From JBCCTX01 sp965263105 (lineage in GTDB: Bacteria > Bacteroidota > Bacteroidia > J057), in the NCBI GenBank assembly GCA_965263105.1, contig CBDHGL010000002.1, positions 744,001 through 808,000 of the forward strand: 64,000 bases of DNA, read 5' to 3'. The notes below the pieces were generated by a model. The model made no database searches. It was not told the origin of the DNA and saw only the letters and a list, made by a program, of their open reading frames with translations. Below, piece by piece: positions 44,007-52,476 of this stretch. Position 1 is the stretch's first letter; each line of letters starts with the position of its first letter. Position numbers and translations under genes: made by a program.

Positions 44007-46607
44007 TTAGCGAATCAGGGTAATCGTCCCCTTTTCTTCTACAATCCGGTCTCCTTCGGTGAGGAAGCGGCAGTAAAAAGAGTAAACCCCTTCTGGAGCC
44101 TGCATGCCATTGGCGAGCTTGCCATCCCAGGCTTGCTGGATGTCTTCGATGCGGGAGATGGGCTTTCCCCAGCGATCAAAAATTTCCCAGGTAAAGGATT
44201 TGGGGGGATAGGTGGATACGATCTGAATTTCATCATTTACCCCATCTGCGTTGGGGCTGAAAGCATTGGGAATAAACAATTGGCCTATGGGGAAAAAGTC
44301 AACGGTTAAATAGCTGGTATCCAGGCAAGCCCCTTCATTTTCGGCTACCAACTGAACTTCATAGCTTCCCGATTGGGTGTAGTTTACAAAAGGCGATTCT
44401 TCTTCCGAAGTGGGGCCTGTCCAGGTATCTCCCCCAAAGTCCCAACGGAAAAGGCTGGCATTTTGGGAAGTATTTTGAAAAAACACAGAATCATCTCCCA
44501 ACATGTAATTTTCCAATTCAAAGTCGCTGACAATTTCAGGAAGGGGATAAAAATAGGCCGTATCTCGATCTATACAGGTCCCTTCATAACTAAGTTCTAG
44601 TACAACTTCATGGGTAGGAATTGTATCGACAAAAGGATGGGTGAAAGAGGATTCGAGGCTCTCTATTGCTCCGTTCACAGACCAGTTAACATCGGTATAT
44701 TCTGTAGGGCTGAATTCAAAGGGAACACGCATAGGCGAGCAGCGGGGTACATCGGGGAAAAGCATGGCTGCTTCGGGTTGAGGATAAACCGTAAGGGTTT
44801 CACTGTGGCTATCGGTGCAGTTTGCGTCCGTTTCCACTTCCAGGCTAATGGTGTATTCCCCAGGTTGGTTGAAGCTAGCGACTAGGTTTTCCTCATTGGA
44901 GCTTTGCCCATTATATGTCCAGGAAAAGTTGGTAAGGGTGCTTCCCTGAGATAGGTTAGTAAATCCTAAGTTTTGAACAGGCGCACAACTAAAAAATTCC
45001 TGTGGAAGAAAGAAGGCTTCTGGATTTTGAAAAACCCGAACCGGCAGAAAGGTGGAGTCTACACATCCCTGTGGAGTAACCAGGGTATAAGTGAGGGTAA
45101 ACAAACCCGGCTCATAGGCTTCGGCAGCAAAAGAAAAGATGGAGTCTATGGGACCATTTCCTGTAGAAATGCCATTCACAGACCATTCTCCATCGGGAAC
45201 AGACGCAAAAAGTTCAACAGCTTCTGTAGTTTCACAAAGGTGTAAGGTATCTTCGCCAAAACCGGGGTCTCGGGCATTGATATTGCCCGCATCTGCTGAA
45301 TAAATAGCTACCTGTCCACTGTCAACAAAGGTTTCGCAGTAACTATCAGCATATACATAAAGGGAATTTATCCCATCGAACGGGATGGATCCAGGATCTT
45401 CCAAGCCAATCCCATTCCCATTAATCTCCCAACGTAGATTAGAATTTTGGCAGGGATACTCCAAATAAGCCCTGGGGCTTAAGAGAATTGGCATACATTC
45501 CAGGGTATCTAATTGAAGGTCTAATGGACTTTGAGGAGCAGCGTAGCTTATGGTCGAGACCAAGCCTTGAAACGAGACAGCCGCCGCGCCACTTCCCGCT
45601 ATTCCATCCCCATCCTCATCGACAACGGAAGCTTCGTGTGTGTCCCAACAACCATCTCCATCAAAGTCCCTGTCTATTGCGTCGATCAGTTGATCTCCGT
45701 CTCTATCGGATACAGCATAGTTAATATAGCCAGCCCCATCGCTTACTGGAAAAGGTATTCCCCAAGCATCTACCCCTCCGATCAAGCGCCCTTCCTGATG
45801 TAATTGACAGTGCCCGCTTTCCACTGCGTCATAGATACCGTCATTGTCGCTATCGAGGTCCAGGTGATCCAAGATGCCATCTCCGTCGCTATCCCTCCCA
45901 CAGGAACCCAAGAAAATGTTGGTTCCAAACAAAGGGGGGTCTGTCCCCCCTCCGAGGGATACACCCCCTCCTGTAATAACCATATGGGTGATGTCCTCTG
46001 TAAGGACCACCAAGAGGGTATTATCTGGATCATTGAGGGTGTTGCCTCCTTGGAATGCGGAAAAGGTATTTCCATTCTGGTTGAGGTTGGCTCCCATATT
46101 AAGGATGATAAAAGGCACTTCTACCGCACCATTAAACATCTGTATAGTCCATGTTTCTCCATAGCCTCCTCCCACAGATTGGTCGAAGTCCGTAAATTGC
46201 AAATAGGCATTGGAAAGTAAAGGAGCGAAGCTAATTTCCAGGCGATTGGTCTCGTTAATATCGGTAAAGTCGTTCTCAAAAAATATTTCGTTTCCCGGCA
46301 ATACTGCCTGCCGAGTGATGGTCCCAGGCGAGCCTAATTCCTGAAAGTCAAGACTAGCTTCAATGCCACGACTTGTGGTAAGGGTTCGGCCATCGGCTGG
46401 TTCAATAGGAAAAACGAGGTTATAGTCAAAGCGCGTACAGGGGAATTCCACAGAATCGGGTATACCATCATTGTCATCGTCTAGGTCTACCAAATCGGCT
46501 AACCCATCCCCATCACTGTCCTGAGCCCATATGGTAGGCGCCAAGATCATACATATGCCAAGAACAACAATTCTTCTGTTCACAAAGGGTAATCGAAACA
46601 TAGCCAA
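44007..46607 (-). CDS. T9SS type B (gliding-motility-associated C-terminal domain) surface protein with PKD domains
   Basis: The 866-residue secreted protein has a signal peptide (ICMILAPTIWAQ), several thrombospondin type 3 calcium-binding repeats of the DxDxDGxxD kind (DSDGDGLADLVDLDDDNDGI; DSDGDGILDHLDLDSDNDGI), PKD-like domains (FTNLSQGSTLTNFSWTYNG), then a type B sorting domain (LFIPNAFSPNADGVNDEI, FDRWGKPI, GVYSFYCRF). Exported by T9SS to the surface, probably an adhesin or scaffold. No catalytic domain is visible. Confidence 0.92.
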   Translation of the reverse strand: MAMFRLPFVNRRIVVLGICMILAPTIWAQDSDGDGLADLVDLDDDNDGIPDSVEFPCTRFDYNLVFPIEPADGRTLTTSRGIEASLDFQELGSPGTITRQAVLPGNEIFFENDFTDINETNRLEISFAPLLSNAYLQFTDFDQSVGGGYGETWTIQMFNGAVEVPFIILNMGANLNQNGNTFSAFQGGNTLNDPDNTLLVVLTEDITHMVITGGGVSLGGGTDPPLFGTNIFLGSCGRDSDGDGILDHLDLDSDNDGIYDAVESGHCQLHQEGRLIGGVDAWGIPFPVSDGAGYINYAVSDRDGDQLIDAIDRDFDGDGCWDTHEASVVDEDGDGIAGSGAAAVSFQGLVSTISYAAPQSPLDLQLDTLECMPILLSPRAYLEYPCQNSNLRWEINGNGIGLEDPGSIPFDGINSLYVYADSYCETFVDSGQVAIYSADAGNINARDPGFGEDTLHLCETTEAVELFASVPDGEWSVNGISTGNGPIDSIFSFAAEAYEPGLFTLTYTLVTPQGCVDSTFLPVRVFQNPEAFFLPQEFFSCAPVQNLGFTNLSQGSTLTNFSWTYNGQSSNEENLVASFNQPGEYTISLEVETDANCTDSHSETLTVYPQPEAAMLFPDVPRCSPMRVPFEFSPTEYTDVNWSVNGAIESLESSFTHPFVDTIPTHEVVLELSYEGTCIDRDTAYFYPLPEIVSDFELENYMLGDDSVFFQNTSQNASLFRWDFGGDTWTGPTSEEESPFVNYTQSGSYEVQLVAENEGACLDTSYLTVDFFPIGQLFIPNAFSPNADGVNDEIQIVSTYPPKSFTWEIFDRWGKPISRIEDIQQAWDGKLANGMQAPEGVYSFYCRFLTEGDRIVEEKGTITLIR

Positions 46608-46660
46608 CTACTTACTACGAAACTCTAACAAGATCGCAGCAATAGATATGCCATAGTCAT

Positions 46661-46701
46661 AAAAAAGTGCGGCTCGCGAAATATTCTACGCGAGCCGCAC
46701 T
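46661..46701 (-). terminator. Terminator of the tandem-paralogue unit
   Basis: AGTGCGGCTCGCG (46666-46678) pairs with CGCGAGCCGCACT (46689-46701) over a 10-base loop. The A run at 46661-46666 becomes the U-tract for leftward transcripts ending the gene that stops at 46722. Confidence 0.9.
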
Positions 46702-46721
46702 AATTTGTTAACCAATCGAAT

Positions 46722-47093
46722 TTACATCCTCGTAAACTCTCGAGTAGCTTCAGCTCCTCTACCTTCGCAAGTATCTTCAATCCGAGTAAATACCATTTTC
46801 TTTCCATCAACCTTTACGGAGTAAATGCCTTTTTGATCACACATAGCTTCTCCCGAGGTATCTTGCATGGTGAGTTTATCTCCATCTAGCGTATAGGTTC
46901 CTTTTAATTCTATGGAGCCATCCTGTCCCATATCGACAGAATAAGTTCCATCTTCACCGATGCTGAGTGTCAAAGGGAATTCCCCATCAGGAGATGAGAA
47001 CATATGCAACCAATCCCCGGCAATGGACTGGGCCATGAGAGAATTGGCAGAAACAAAACACAGCAAAAAGCAGAATTTCAATAATGTTTTCAT
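46722..47093 (-). CDS. Small secreted protein, tandem paralogue 2
   Basis: The 123-residue protein (start ATG 47093 chosen for its signal peptide, MKTLLKFCFLLCFVSANSLMAQ) has a lipocalin-like layout: GDWLHMFSSPDGEFPLTLSIGEDGTYSVDMGQDGS, ELKGTYTLDGDKLTMQDTSG, a Cys pair, and a closing EFTRM. It is clearly homologous to the gene just upstream. Probably a periplasmic binding protein; no known family is certain. Confidence 0.75.
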   Translation of the reverse strand: MKTLLKFCFLLCFVSANSLMAQSIAGDWLHMFSSPDGEFPLTLSIGEDGTYSVDMGQDGSIELKGTYTLDGDKLTMQDTSGEAMCDQKGIYSVKVDGKKMVFTRIEDTCEGRGAEATREFTRM

Positions 47094-47124
47094 TGGGTTA
47101 TGAATTAAGTGTAAGGATAAATAA

Positions 47125-47508
47125 TTACATTTTGGTAAAGTGCATAACCCCATCAGGGTTACCACGGGACTCACAGTCATCACTGACTCTTTCCATCATC
47201 AGGGTCTTTCCTTCCACAACAATGCTATATACACCCTTGGCATCGGAAGGACAGGCAAAGGTTCCCCCCGTATCTTGGACGGTCATTTCGCTTCCATTCA
47301 TGGTGTATTTTCCCTCGGCTTCGATGGATCCGTCATTCCCTACATCGACGGAGTAGCTTCCTCCTTCGGTAATTGTCAATTTCGCGACTACAGTTGTACC
47401 GTCATCCATGGTGGTTTCTATAGACCAGTCACCTACATAGGATTGACCCATTGCAGTAGTAGCCACAAAACACAGCAGGAGAGTAAACAAACTCATTAAT
47501 GATTTCAT
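47125..47508 (-). CDS. Small secreted protein, tandem paralogue 1
   Basis: The 127-residue protein has a signal peptide (SLFTLLLCFVATTAMGQ) and shares GDWS, GSYSVDVGNDGSIEAEGKYT, MTVQDTGG, KGVYSIVVEGK and a terminal HFTKM with the neighbouring gene. The pair lies 31 bases apart and probably arose by duplication. Function not known. Confidence 0.75.
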   Translation of the reverse strand: MKSLMSLFTLLLCFVATTAMGQSYVGDWSIETTMDDGTTVVAKLTITEGGSYSVDVGNDGSIEAEGKYTMNGSEMTVQDTGGTFACPSDAKGVYSIVVEGKTLMMERVSDDCESRGNPDGVMHFTKM

Positions 47509-47825
47509 GGAAAAAAAATTAAGGGTTTTGGGTAATTAATATTAAGGCAAACCGAAAGGTTTCGGATAAGATACAAAGTTTTTAACGTATCATTTTGGAG
47601 TAAGTGTATAATAGAGATGAAAAAAGGAGTGGAAGGGTTGTGAAAGGGATAATAGTCGATAGTCCTCAGTTGATAGAATTTAGGTGAGAGCTATGAGGGG
47701 AGAGAATGAGTAACCTGTTTCCATACTTCATACGTAATAATGGGGGTACCCCACAACTTTCTCCTCCTTGTACAGCCTGTATGTGGACTAAGGAGAAGGT
47801 TTTTGCCGGAGTGGAGGTCCCTCCC
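47509..47825. other. 317-base intergenic region
   Basis: Holds a heptamer-type repeat (AATAGTCGATAGTCCTCAG, about 47650) but no frame that I can support. A 63-residue frame here (47666-47857) runs into the sulfatase terminus and is not credible. Confidence 0.45.
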
Positions 47826-49244
47826 TCAATTTCGATACGGCACCGTCTGCTTCTCATTCAACTCCGGGTAATTATACTGTTTGACGTAGGTAAGGCCAGG
47901 TAAAAATTCGTCTCCACTTGCTTTCAGCTTCTGATCGAGCAGTTGATCCAACTCCATTTGAATTGGCATAAAGTCATCTTTTCCTACTAAATTTTCGAGT
48001 TGAAAAGGGTCTGCTTCATTGTCAAAGAGCTGCCAGGGGCCCTCTAGGTCCCGGGTATAGGTATATCGCAAGCTTCTAAGACCGCGGTATTCTCGCCCTC
48101 CATGATCGATGGGGTTCCACTGCCCAAAGGGCTGGACGCAGCTAATGAGTGTAGCTGTATCAATGTCCTGCACTCCTCCTTGAAGCATGGATGCATAGCT
48201 AATGCCCTCTACTTGGGAGGGAATCGAAACACCCGCTAACCCCAATAAGGTAGGCATGATATCTTCGCTGTTCATCAAAGCCTCATAGGTTCCTGCTTCA
48301 ATCCCTGGGCCGTCAATTAGCATAGGAACCCGAATGGATTCCTCATAGGGCTGTTGCTTTTTGTAATAGCCTTGACTTCCTATCAGGTCTCCGTGGTCGG
48401 AAGTAAATAGGATCAGGGTATTTTCGGCTAAACCCGTCTCTTCTAGGGTTTGTTGAATATCGGCGAGCATATCATCTAGTGCTGTACAATGAGCGTAGTA
48501 GCCTGCCAAATCCCTCCTGGCCCTTCCTTGCATGTGTTCAGGAACATTGGGGCGCAGTTGGACAGAAGCGGAATCGTACTGAGCTCGATACTCGGCAGGA
48601 GCCGTATGGTACGGCGCATGGGGGGTACCCCAAGAAAGCATCAGGAAAAAAGGACTATCTACCGCTGCATGAGCCTCCAGGAAAGCTTGAGCGTCCTTGG
48701 TCTGCTCAAAGGAATCATAGCCCTTCCAGAAGCGCTTCATCCGATCCCGACCGAAATAGTAGGCCGATTGGTTGTAATTGTGGGTACATTCCAGGGCCTT
48801 CCAGTATTCAAAACCCTGGCGTCTGGGTCCTGGGGGAGTGAAGTCGCTCCTACCGCTTCCATCCAGGTGCCATTTGCCTATATACCCCGTCTGATACCCT
48901 GCACCTGCCAGGACCTCGGCCAAACTCACTGCCTCAGAATCCAACTGTACATCGTTCATAAATAATCCATGAGTCAACGGGCGCTGGCCTGTGAGCAAAG
49001 AGGCCCGATGAGGCGTACAAACGGGCATACCCGAAACCGCATAGGGCAGGTTGGCACAACGTTGTGCCCAAGCGTCAAAGTTGGGCGTCATTACATTCGG
49101 ATCTCCTGCATAGCCGAAGGCTTGAGCCCGCCATTGGTCAGCGTGAAGGATGAGGATGTTGGGTAACTTTTTAGCGGGAGGCTTTTGGCAGGAGAGAAGG
49201 AATAGGGCTGTGAAGATAGCCAGAAGGGAGGTGGTAGGGTTCAT
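47826..49244 (-). CDS. Lipoprotein sulfatase (CTPHR type)
   Basis: The 472-residue sulfatase has a lipobox (ALFLLSC). The formylglycine motif is CTPHR in GMPVCTPHRASLLTG; ILHADQWRAQAFG carries the metal Asp (one Asp rather than a DD pair), and GKWHLDGSG and TSDHGDLIGSQGYYKK follow. It is probably attached to the periplasmic or outer-membrane leaflet and hydrolyses sulfate esters of a polysaccharide. Repeats lie immediately upstream. Confidence 0.92.
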   Translation of the reverse strand: MNPTTSLLAIFTALFLLSCQKPPAKKLPNILILHADQWRAQAFGYAGDPNVMTPNFDAWAQRCANLPYAVSGMPVCTPHRASLLTGQRPLTHGLFMNDVQLDSEAVSLAEVLAGAGYQTGYIGKWHLDGSGRSDFTPPGPRRQGFEYWKALECTHNYNQSAYYFGRDRMKRFWKGYDSFEQTKDAQAFLEAHAAVDSPFFLMLSWGTPHAPYHTAPAEYRAQYDSASVQLRPNVPEHMQGRARRDLAGYYAHCTALDDMLADIQQTLEETGLAENTLILFTSDHGDLIGSQGYYKKQQPYEESIRVPMLIDGPGIEAGTYEALMNSEDIMPTLLGLAGVSIPSQVEGISYASMLQGGVQDIDTATLISCVQPFGQWNPIDHGGREYRGLRSLRYTYTRDLEGPWQLFDNEADPFQLENLVGKDDFMPIQMELDQLLDQKLKASGDEFLPGLTYVKQYNYPELNEKQTVPYRN

Positions 49245-49257
49245 AGGGGGAGGGGGT

Positions 49258-49300
49258 TAAGGGTCCGTAGTCGATAGTCCGTGGTCGGTAGTTTGAGTAG
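49258..49300. repeat. Heptamer-type intergenic repeat
   Basis: GTCCGTAGTCGATAGTCCG and following bases are the same motif as at 1582 and 50736, here just before the first copy of the 281-base repeat. Confidence 0.6.
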
Positions 49301-49319
49301 AATATAAATTTAAAATGAT

Positions 49320-49626
49320 AAATGGAGAATTGAAAAAGGGAAAGCCCTGTAGGGACGACGCCATGGCTCGTCCCAAACTTATCAAGAGGAAATTCCTCCT
49401 GGATAGGTATGAACCACCTCCCCCAGCACAAGTGCTGGGTACTCCTCCTTGATCCAGGCACGGGCCATACAAGGAGGAGACAGGTATAAAAATAGGGGAA
49501 GTCCCCACATACTGTCTCCTCCTGCCCGGAGGGATAGGAGGAGTACTCTTTACTTGTAAAGAGGGAGGTGGTCAATAACCAGTCAAGAGAACAACTGTCT
49601 CTCCCTAATACCCCGCAGGGCCGGGG
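49320..49626. repeat. Diverged copy 1 of the 281-base hairpin-rich repeat
   Basis: Shares the AATTGAAAAAGGGAAAGCCC start, CCCAGCAC/GTGCTGGG hairpin and CTCTTTACTTGTAAAGAG hairpin with copies 2 and 3, but differs in the middle: GACGACGCCATGGCTCGTCC replaces GACGACGTCAGGACTCGTCC and a ~35-base insertion follows. Confidence 0.8.
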
Positions 49627-50187
49627 AAATGAGAAATTGAAAAAGGGAAAGCCCTGTAGGGACGACGTCAGGACTCGTCCTGCACGGGTATGAACCACTT
49701 CCCCCAGCACAAGTGCTGGGTACTCCTCCTTGATCCAGGCACGGGCCATACAAGGAGGAGACAGGTATAAAAATAGGGGAAGTCCCCACATACTGTCTCC
49801 TCCTGCCCGGAGGGATAGGAGGAGTACTCTTTACTTGTAAAGAGGGAGGTGGTCAATAACCAGTCAAGAGAACAACTGTCTCTCCCTAATACCCCGCAGG
49901 GCCGGGGAAATGAGAAATTGAAAAAGGGAAAGCCCTGTAGGGACGACGTCAGGACTCGTCCTGCACGGGTATGAACCACTTCCCCCAGCACAAGTGCTGG
50001 GTACTCCTCCTTGATCCAGGCACGGGCCATACAAGGAGGAGACAGGTATAAAAATAGGGGAAGTCCCCACATACTGTCTCCTCCTGCCCGGAGGGATAGG
50101 AGGAGTACTCTTTACTTGTAAAGAGGGAGGTGGTTCATAACCAGTTAAGAGAGAAACTTTCTCTCCTTAATACCCCGCAGGATTTGA
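49627..50187. repeat. Tandem 281-base repeat, copies 2 and 3
   Basis: The sequence from 49627 to 49907 is repeated at 49908-50187. The copies are identical over most of the unit and differ near the end, where copy 3 merges into the 3' end of the DUF5615 gene (ACTGTCTCTCCC in copies 1-2 versus CTTTCTCTCCTT). Hairpins: CCCAGCAC-AA-GTGCTGGG, CTCCTCCTTG...CAAGGAGGAG, and CTCCTCC...GGAGGAG. Confidence 0.9.
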
Positions 50188-50366
50188 ATACCTATAGGCC
50201 GAGGTTTTAATCTGTTAGCAAGCGCAGCCGAAATTTCCCGATCGCTTATTCCATAATTACCAGAGGCTTTTATATCCAAAACATCAAAACCTTGGAGGGT
50301 TAGAAAATCTACCAACTCTTTATCGATATTCTCGTCGGTTAAGAAACGAAACTCCTGGAGAGTCAT
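50145..50366 (-). pseudogene. DUF5615-type PIN-like toxin, internally deleted
   Basis: The 73-residue product has the family's N-terminal half (FRFLTDENIDKELVDFLTLQGFDVLDI, then GISDREI) but jumps from ALAN to RLKPRPIGIQILRG, omitting the segment that normally holds the last catalytic Asp (T.DxDFG). Full-length members are about 105-115 residues. It is therefore probably inactive. It overlaps the DUF433 gene by 4 bases (ATGA). The last 13 codons (ILRGIKERKFLS) are homologous to sequence inside the 281-base repeats. Confidence 0.75.
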
Positions 50367-50602
50367 CGTGGAACTTCAACTTCGATCACGATTTCATTTT
50401 GAATGAATCTGCCAGCATATCGGATGGCTTCGCGGATTTTTTCAGGGCTCAATTGAGGGTGTTTTTCAGCCAGACTATTTGGAGTTCCCCCAGTACCTAG
50501 CCATTCCATAATTAATTCAACACTGATGCGAGTACCCTTAATTATGGGTTTGCCTCCTAAAATGTCGGGATTAGATACAATATTGGGAAATTTATGAGCC
50601 AT
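50363..50602 (-). CDS. DUF433 antitoxin
   Basis: The 79-residue DUF433 protein has NPDILGGKPIIKGTRISVELIMEWLGTGGT and a helix-turn-helix at AEKHPQLSPEKIREAIRYAG. DUF433 proteins pair with DUF5615 PIN-like toxins; here the toxin gene follows with a 4-base overlap. It is intact and may now act as an orphan regulator. Confidence 0.88.
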   Translation of the reverse strand: MAHKFPNIVSNPDILGGKPIIKGTRISVELIMEWLGTGGTPNSLAEKHPQLSPEKIREAIRYAGRFIQNEIVIEVEVPR

Positions 50603-51013
50603 TAATTGTTGCAGTTGAATAAATGAATTAAATGCTAGCCGTTCAATGCGTTATGGAAGTTACGCATTTATAGGGAATAATGGTTCATTATATGCCCGCA
50701 GGGCAAGGGAAATGGGAAAAAGAGCGAAATAGTTAGCTAGTCGATAGTCCACAGTCTATGGAAATGAGAATTGAAAAAGGGAAAGCCCTGTAGGGACGAC
50801 GTCAGGACTCGTCCTGCACGGGTATGAACCACCTCCCCCAGCACAAGTGCTGGGTACTCCTCCTTGATCCAGGCACGAGCCATACAAGGAGGAGACAGGT
50901 ATAAAAATAGGGGAAGTCCCCACATACTGTCTCCTCCTGCCCGGAGGGATAGGAGGAGTACTCTGCCCCCCAGGCTCAATACTAGATTAAGCCTAGCCCC
51001 CCTTTTTCAATTA
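50603..51013. other. 410-base region with a further repeat copy
   Basis: Contains the heptamer motif at 50736-50763 and copy 4 of the repeat at 50762-50965; I see no gene. The 50630-50730 stretch probably holds the DUF433 promoter. Confidence 0.65.
50736..50965. repeat. Heptamer motif joined to copy 4 of the 281-base repeat
   Basis: TAGTCGATAGTCCACAGTC runs directly into AATGAGAATTGAAAAAGGG and then 200 bases of the repeat, ending at GTACTCTGCCC before the CTCTTTAC hairpin. It shows that the heptamer and the hairpin element form one composite unit. Confidence 0.8.
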
Positions 51014-51823
51014 TCATTTCTCAATTTCCCATTCTTTGTACGCATACTTTGCCCGCAGGTACAAGCGATTTCTCAGGCTATCTATCCGGTAGGACTCGCG
51101 CTCTTTGACAAAGGTAAACCCATCTACGATGGTATCGGAAAGGTTAATCACATAACTATAGTGATCGGCGTGTTGGACCCGGTATCCCACCAATTTGTAA
51201 CTCTCTTGGTCGAAGTACAGGTGCCAGATGTCTGGGGTGGTATGGTGCTCGTAGGTATCGGGACTGTATACTGCCTGAAGGACCTCCACTGCTTGCTCGG
51301 TATCCAGGGTATCTTGGCCGAGGTAGCTGAGTTGGGCGCCTTCGTCCAACATATTGTAGGGCAGGCCTACAACGAAAGTCGAGCTGAAGACCGTAGCCTC
51401 CAATGAGGAAGGTGTTGCAGTTGTGTCCTTTTCCCCGCCTTTGGTCTTTCCCATAGACTCCCCATCGTATCGTATTTCCTGGAGATTATCTCCTGCTCCC
51501 CAAGCGATTTGAATGAGGGGGGAGGGCTTATACTGGTAGCTGTGGCGTTGGTCTACTTCCATTTCGGTAGACCCATCTTCTGCATACAAGGCAAAGTATT
51601 TGTCAAAACTGAGTCGAGAGATATTCTTCCAGGCTTCCAAGCCTCCCATGGCGGTCATACTTTTTTCCAAGAGCCCCTTAACTTCAGCATCTGGTATATG
51701 CGCCAGGGGATCTATGCTGATTTCTTGTTGCGTTTTCTTCTCAGATGTTGGAGAACAAGCCCAGAGTATGGTGATAAGAAAATAGGCAAACAAAATATTG
51801 GGCCGGGGGAAATGGGTAAACAT
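51014..51823 (-). CDS. Lipoprotein of unknown function (LolA/DUF6503-like)
   Basis: The 269-residue lipoprotein has lipobox ITILWAC. The mature part opens with AEVKGLLEKSMTAMGGLEAWKNISRLSFDKYFALY and later DIWHLYFDQESYKLVGYRV and GFTFVKERESYRIDS, a pattern of LolA-like half-barrel proteins such as DUF6503. I assign the fold but not a function. The HAD phosphatase gene ends 11 bases upstream. Confidence 0.65.
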   Translation of the reverse strand: MFTHFPRPNILFAYFLITILWACSPTSEKKTQQEISIDPLAHIPDAEVKGLLEKSMTAMGGLEAWKNISRLSFDKYFALYAEDGSTEMEVDQRHSYQYKPSPLIQIAWGAGDNLQEIRYDGESMGKTKGGEKDTTATPSSLEATVFSSTFVVGLPYNMLDEGAQLSYLGQDTLDTEQAVEVLQAVYSPDTYEHHTTPDIWHLYFDQESYKLVGYRVQHADHYSYVINLSDTIVDGFTFVKERESYRIDSLRNRLYLRAKYAYKEWEIEK

Positions 51824-51834
51824 GCAAGGGAGAA

Positions 51835-52476
51835 TTAAGTAGTTGGAACAACAGAGAATAAAGACAATAGTTCTTGGGGCTGCTGCAAGATGCAGGTTGG
51901 GGAATGGCTTTGAAGTAGTTCTTCGGAGTTAAAGCCCCAAGTGACAGCTACCGAGTCAATTTGTGCCTTTTGAGCCGCCTGAGTATCTCGAATTTCATCT
52001 CCGATCATCACCATGTGCTGATGGGGAATGCGGAGGTTTTTCTGTAAGTATTTGAGCCGACTGGCCTTGCCGAAGATGGATTTTGGCGCTTGGACGAATT
52101 CAAATAGCTCCAGGTCATATAGCTTCAGGAAAGCTTCTACATTTTCTTGGGTATTGGAAGTGAGAATTCCCAAGCGGTAGCCCTCGCTTGCTAAAGTGCG
52201 CAAGATATCCGGCATTCCCTCTACAGGGAGGACATCGCCAATGCGCTGTTTGAAGTGGTCCCTAGTACGCTTGACCAGTGCAGGCAATTGAATCCAGGAA
52301 AGACCGGAGAGCCGCATCAGCTCGGGGATACTTTTTCCCCGGTAATGGACAAATTCCTCCTTGGTAACAGAGGGAAAGTGAAACTCTTCACTCATTTCAT
52401 TGACGATGTCCACCGCCACCTCCAAGGTGTTAGCTATGGTACCGTCAAAATCGAATATGAGCAGGGTTTTTTCCAT
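51835..52476 (-). CDS. HAD-superfamily phosphatase (phosphoglycolate phosphatase-like)
   Basis: The 213-residue protein has HAD motif I FDFDGTIANT (Asp9, Asp11), motif II TSNTQE, Lys in KASRLKYL and motif IV MIGDEIRDTQAA. A helical cap occupies residues 16-80. Members dephosphorylate phosphoglycolate or similar sugar phosphates; the true substrate is unknown. Its start directly abuts the stop of the exonuclease gene, so they share a transcript. Confidence 0.88.
   Translation of the reverse strand: MEKTLLIFDFDGTIANTLEVAVDIVNEMSEEFHFPSVTKEEFVHYRGKSIPELMRLSGLSWIQLPALVKRTRDHFKQRIGDVLPVEGMPDILRTLASEGYRLGILTSNTQENVEAFLKLYDLELFEFVQAPKSIFGKASRLKYLQKNLRIPHQHMVMIGDEIRDTQAAQKAQIDSVAVTWGFNSEELLQSHSPTCILQQPQELLSLFSVVPTT

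Larger units (their letters stand above)
49245..50144. other. 900-base gene-free repeat cluster
   Basis: Made up of a heptamer-type motif, one diverged copy and two identical copies of the 281-base unit. Frames predicted here (such as 134 and 206 residues) all lie in the repeats and contain the same peptide fragments, so they are not genes. Confidence 0.8.

Noticed and set aside
45804..46220. 138-residue plus-strand frame
   Set aside because: Antisense shadow of the T9SS type B protein's calcium-binding repeats.
49171..50072. Minus-strand frames of 134 and 206 residues that share long identical segments
   Set aside because: They lie in the 281-base tandem repeats, carry no domain and extend into the sulfatase upstream region; frame retention comes from repeat identity (though 281 is not a multiple of 3).
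49627..50187. 281-base repeats taken as an integron or CRISPR-like cassette array
   Set aside because: No spacers, no integrase, and no recombination-site core; tandem duplication explains it.
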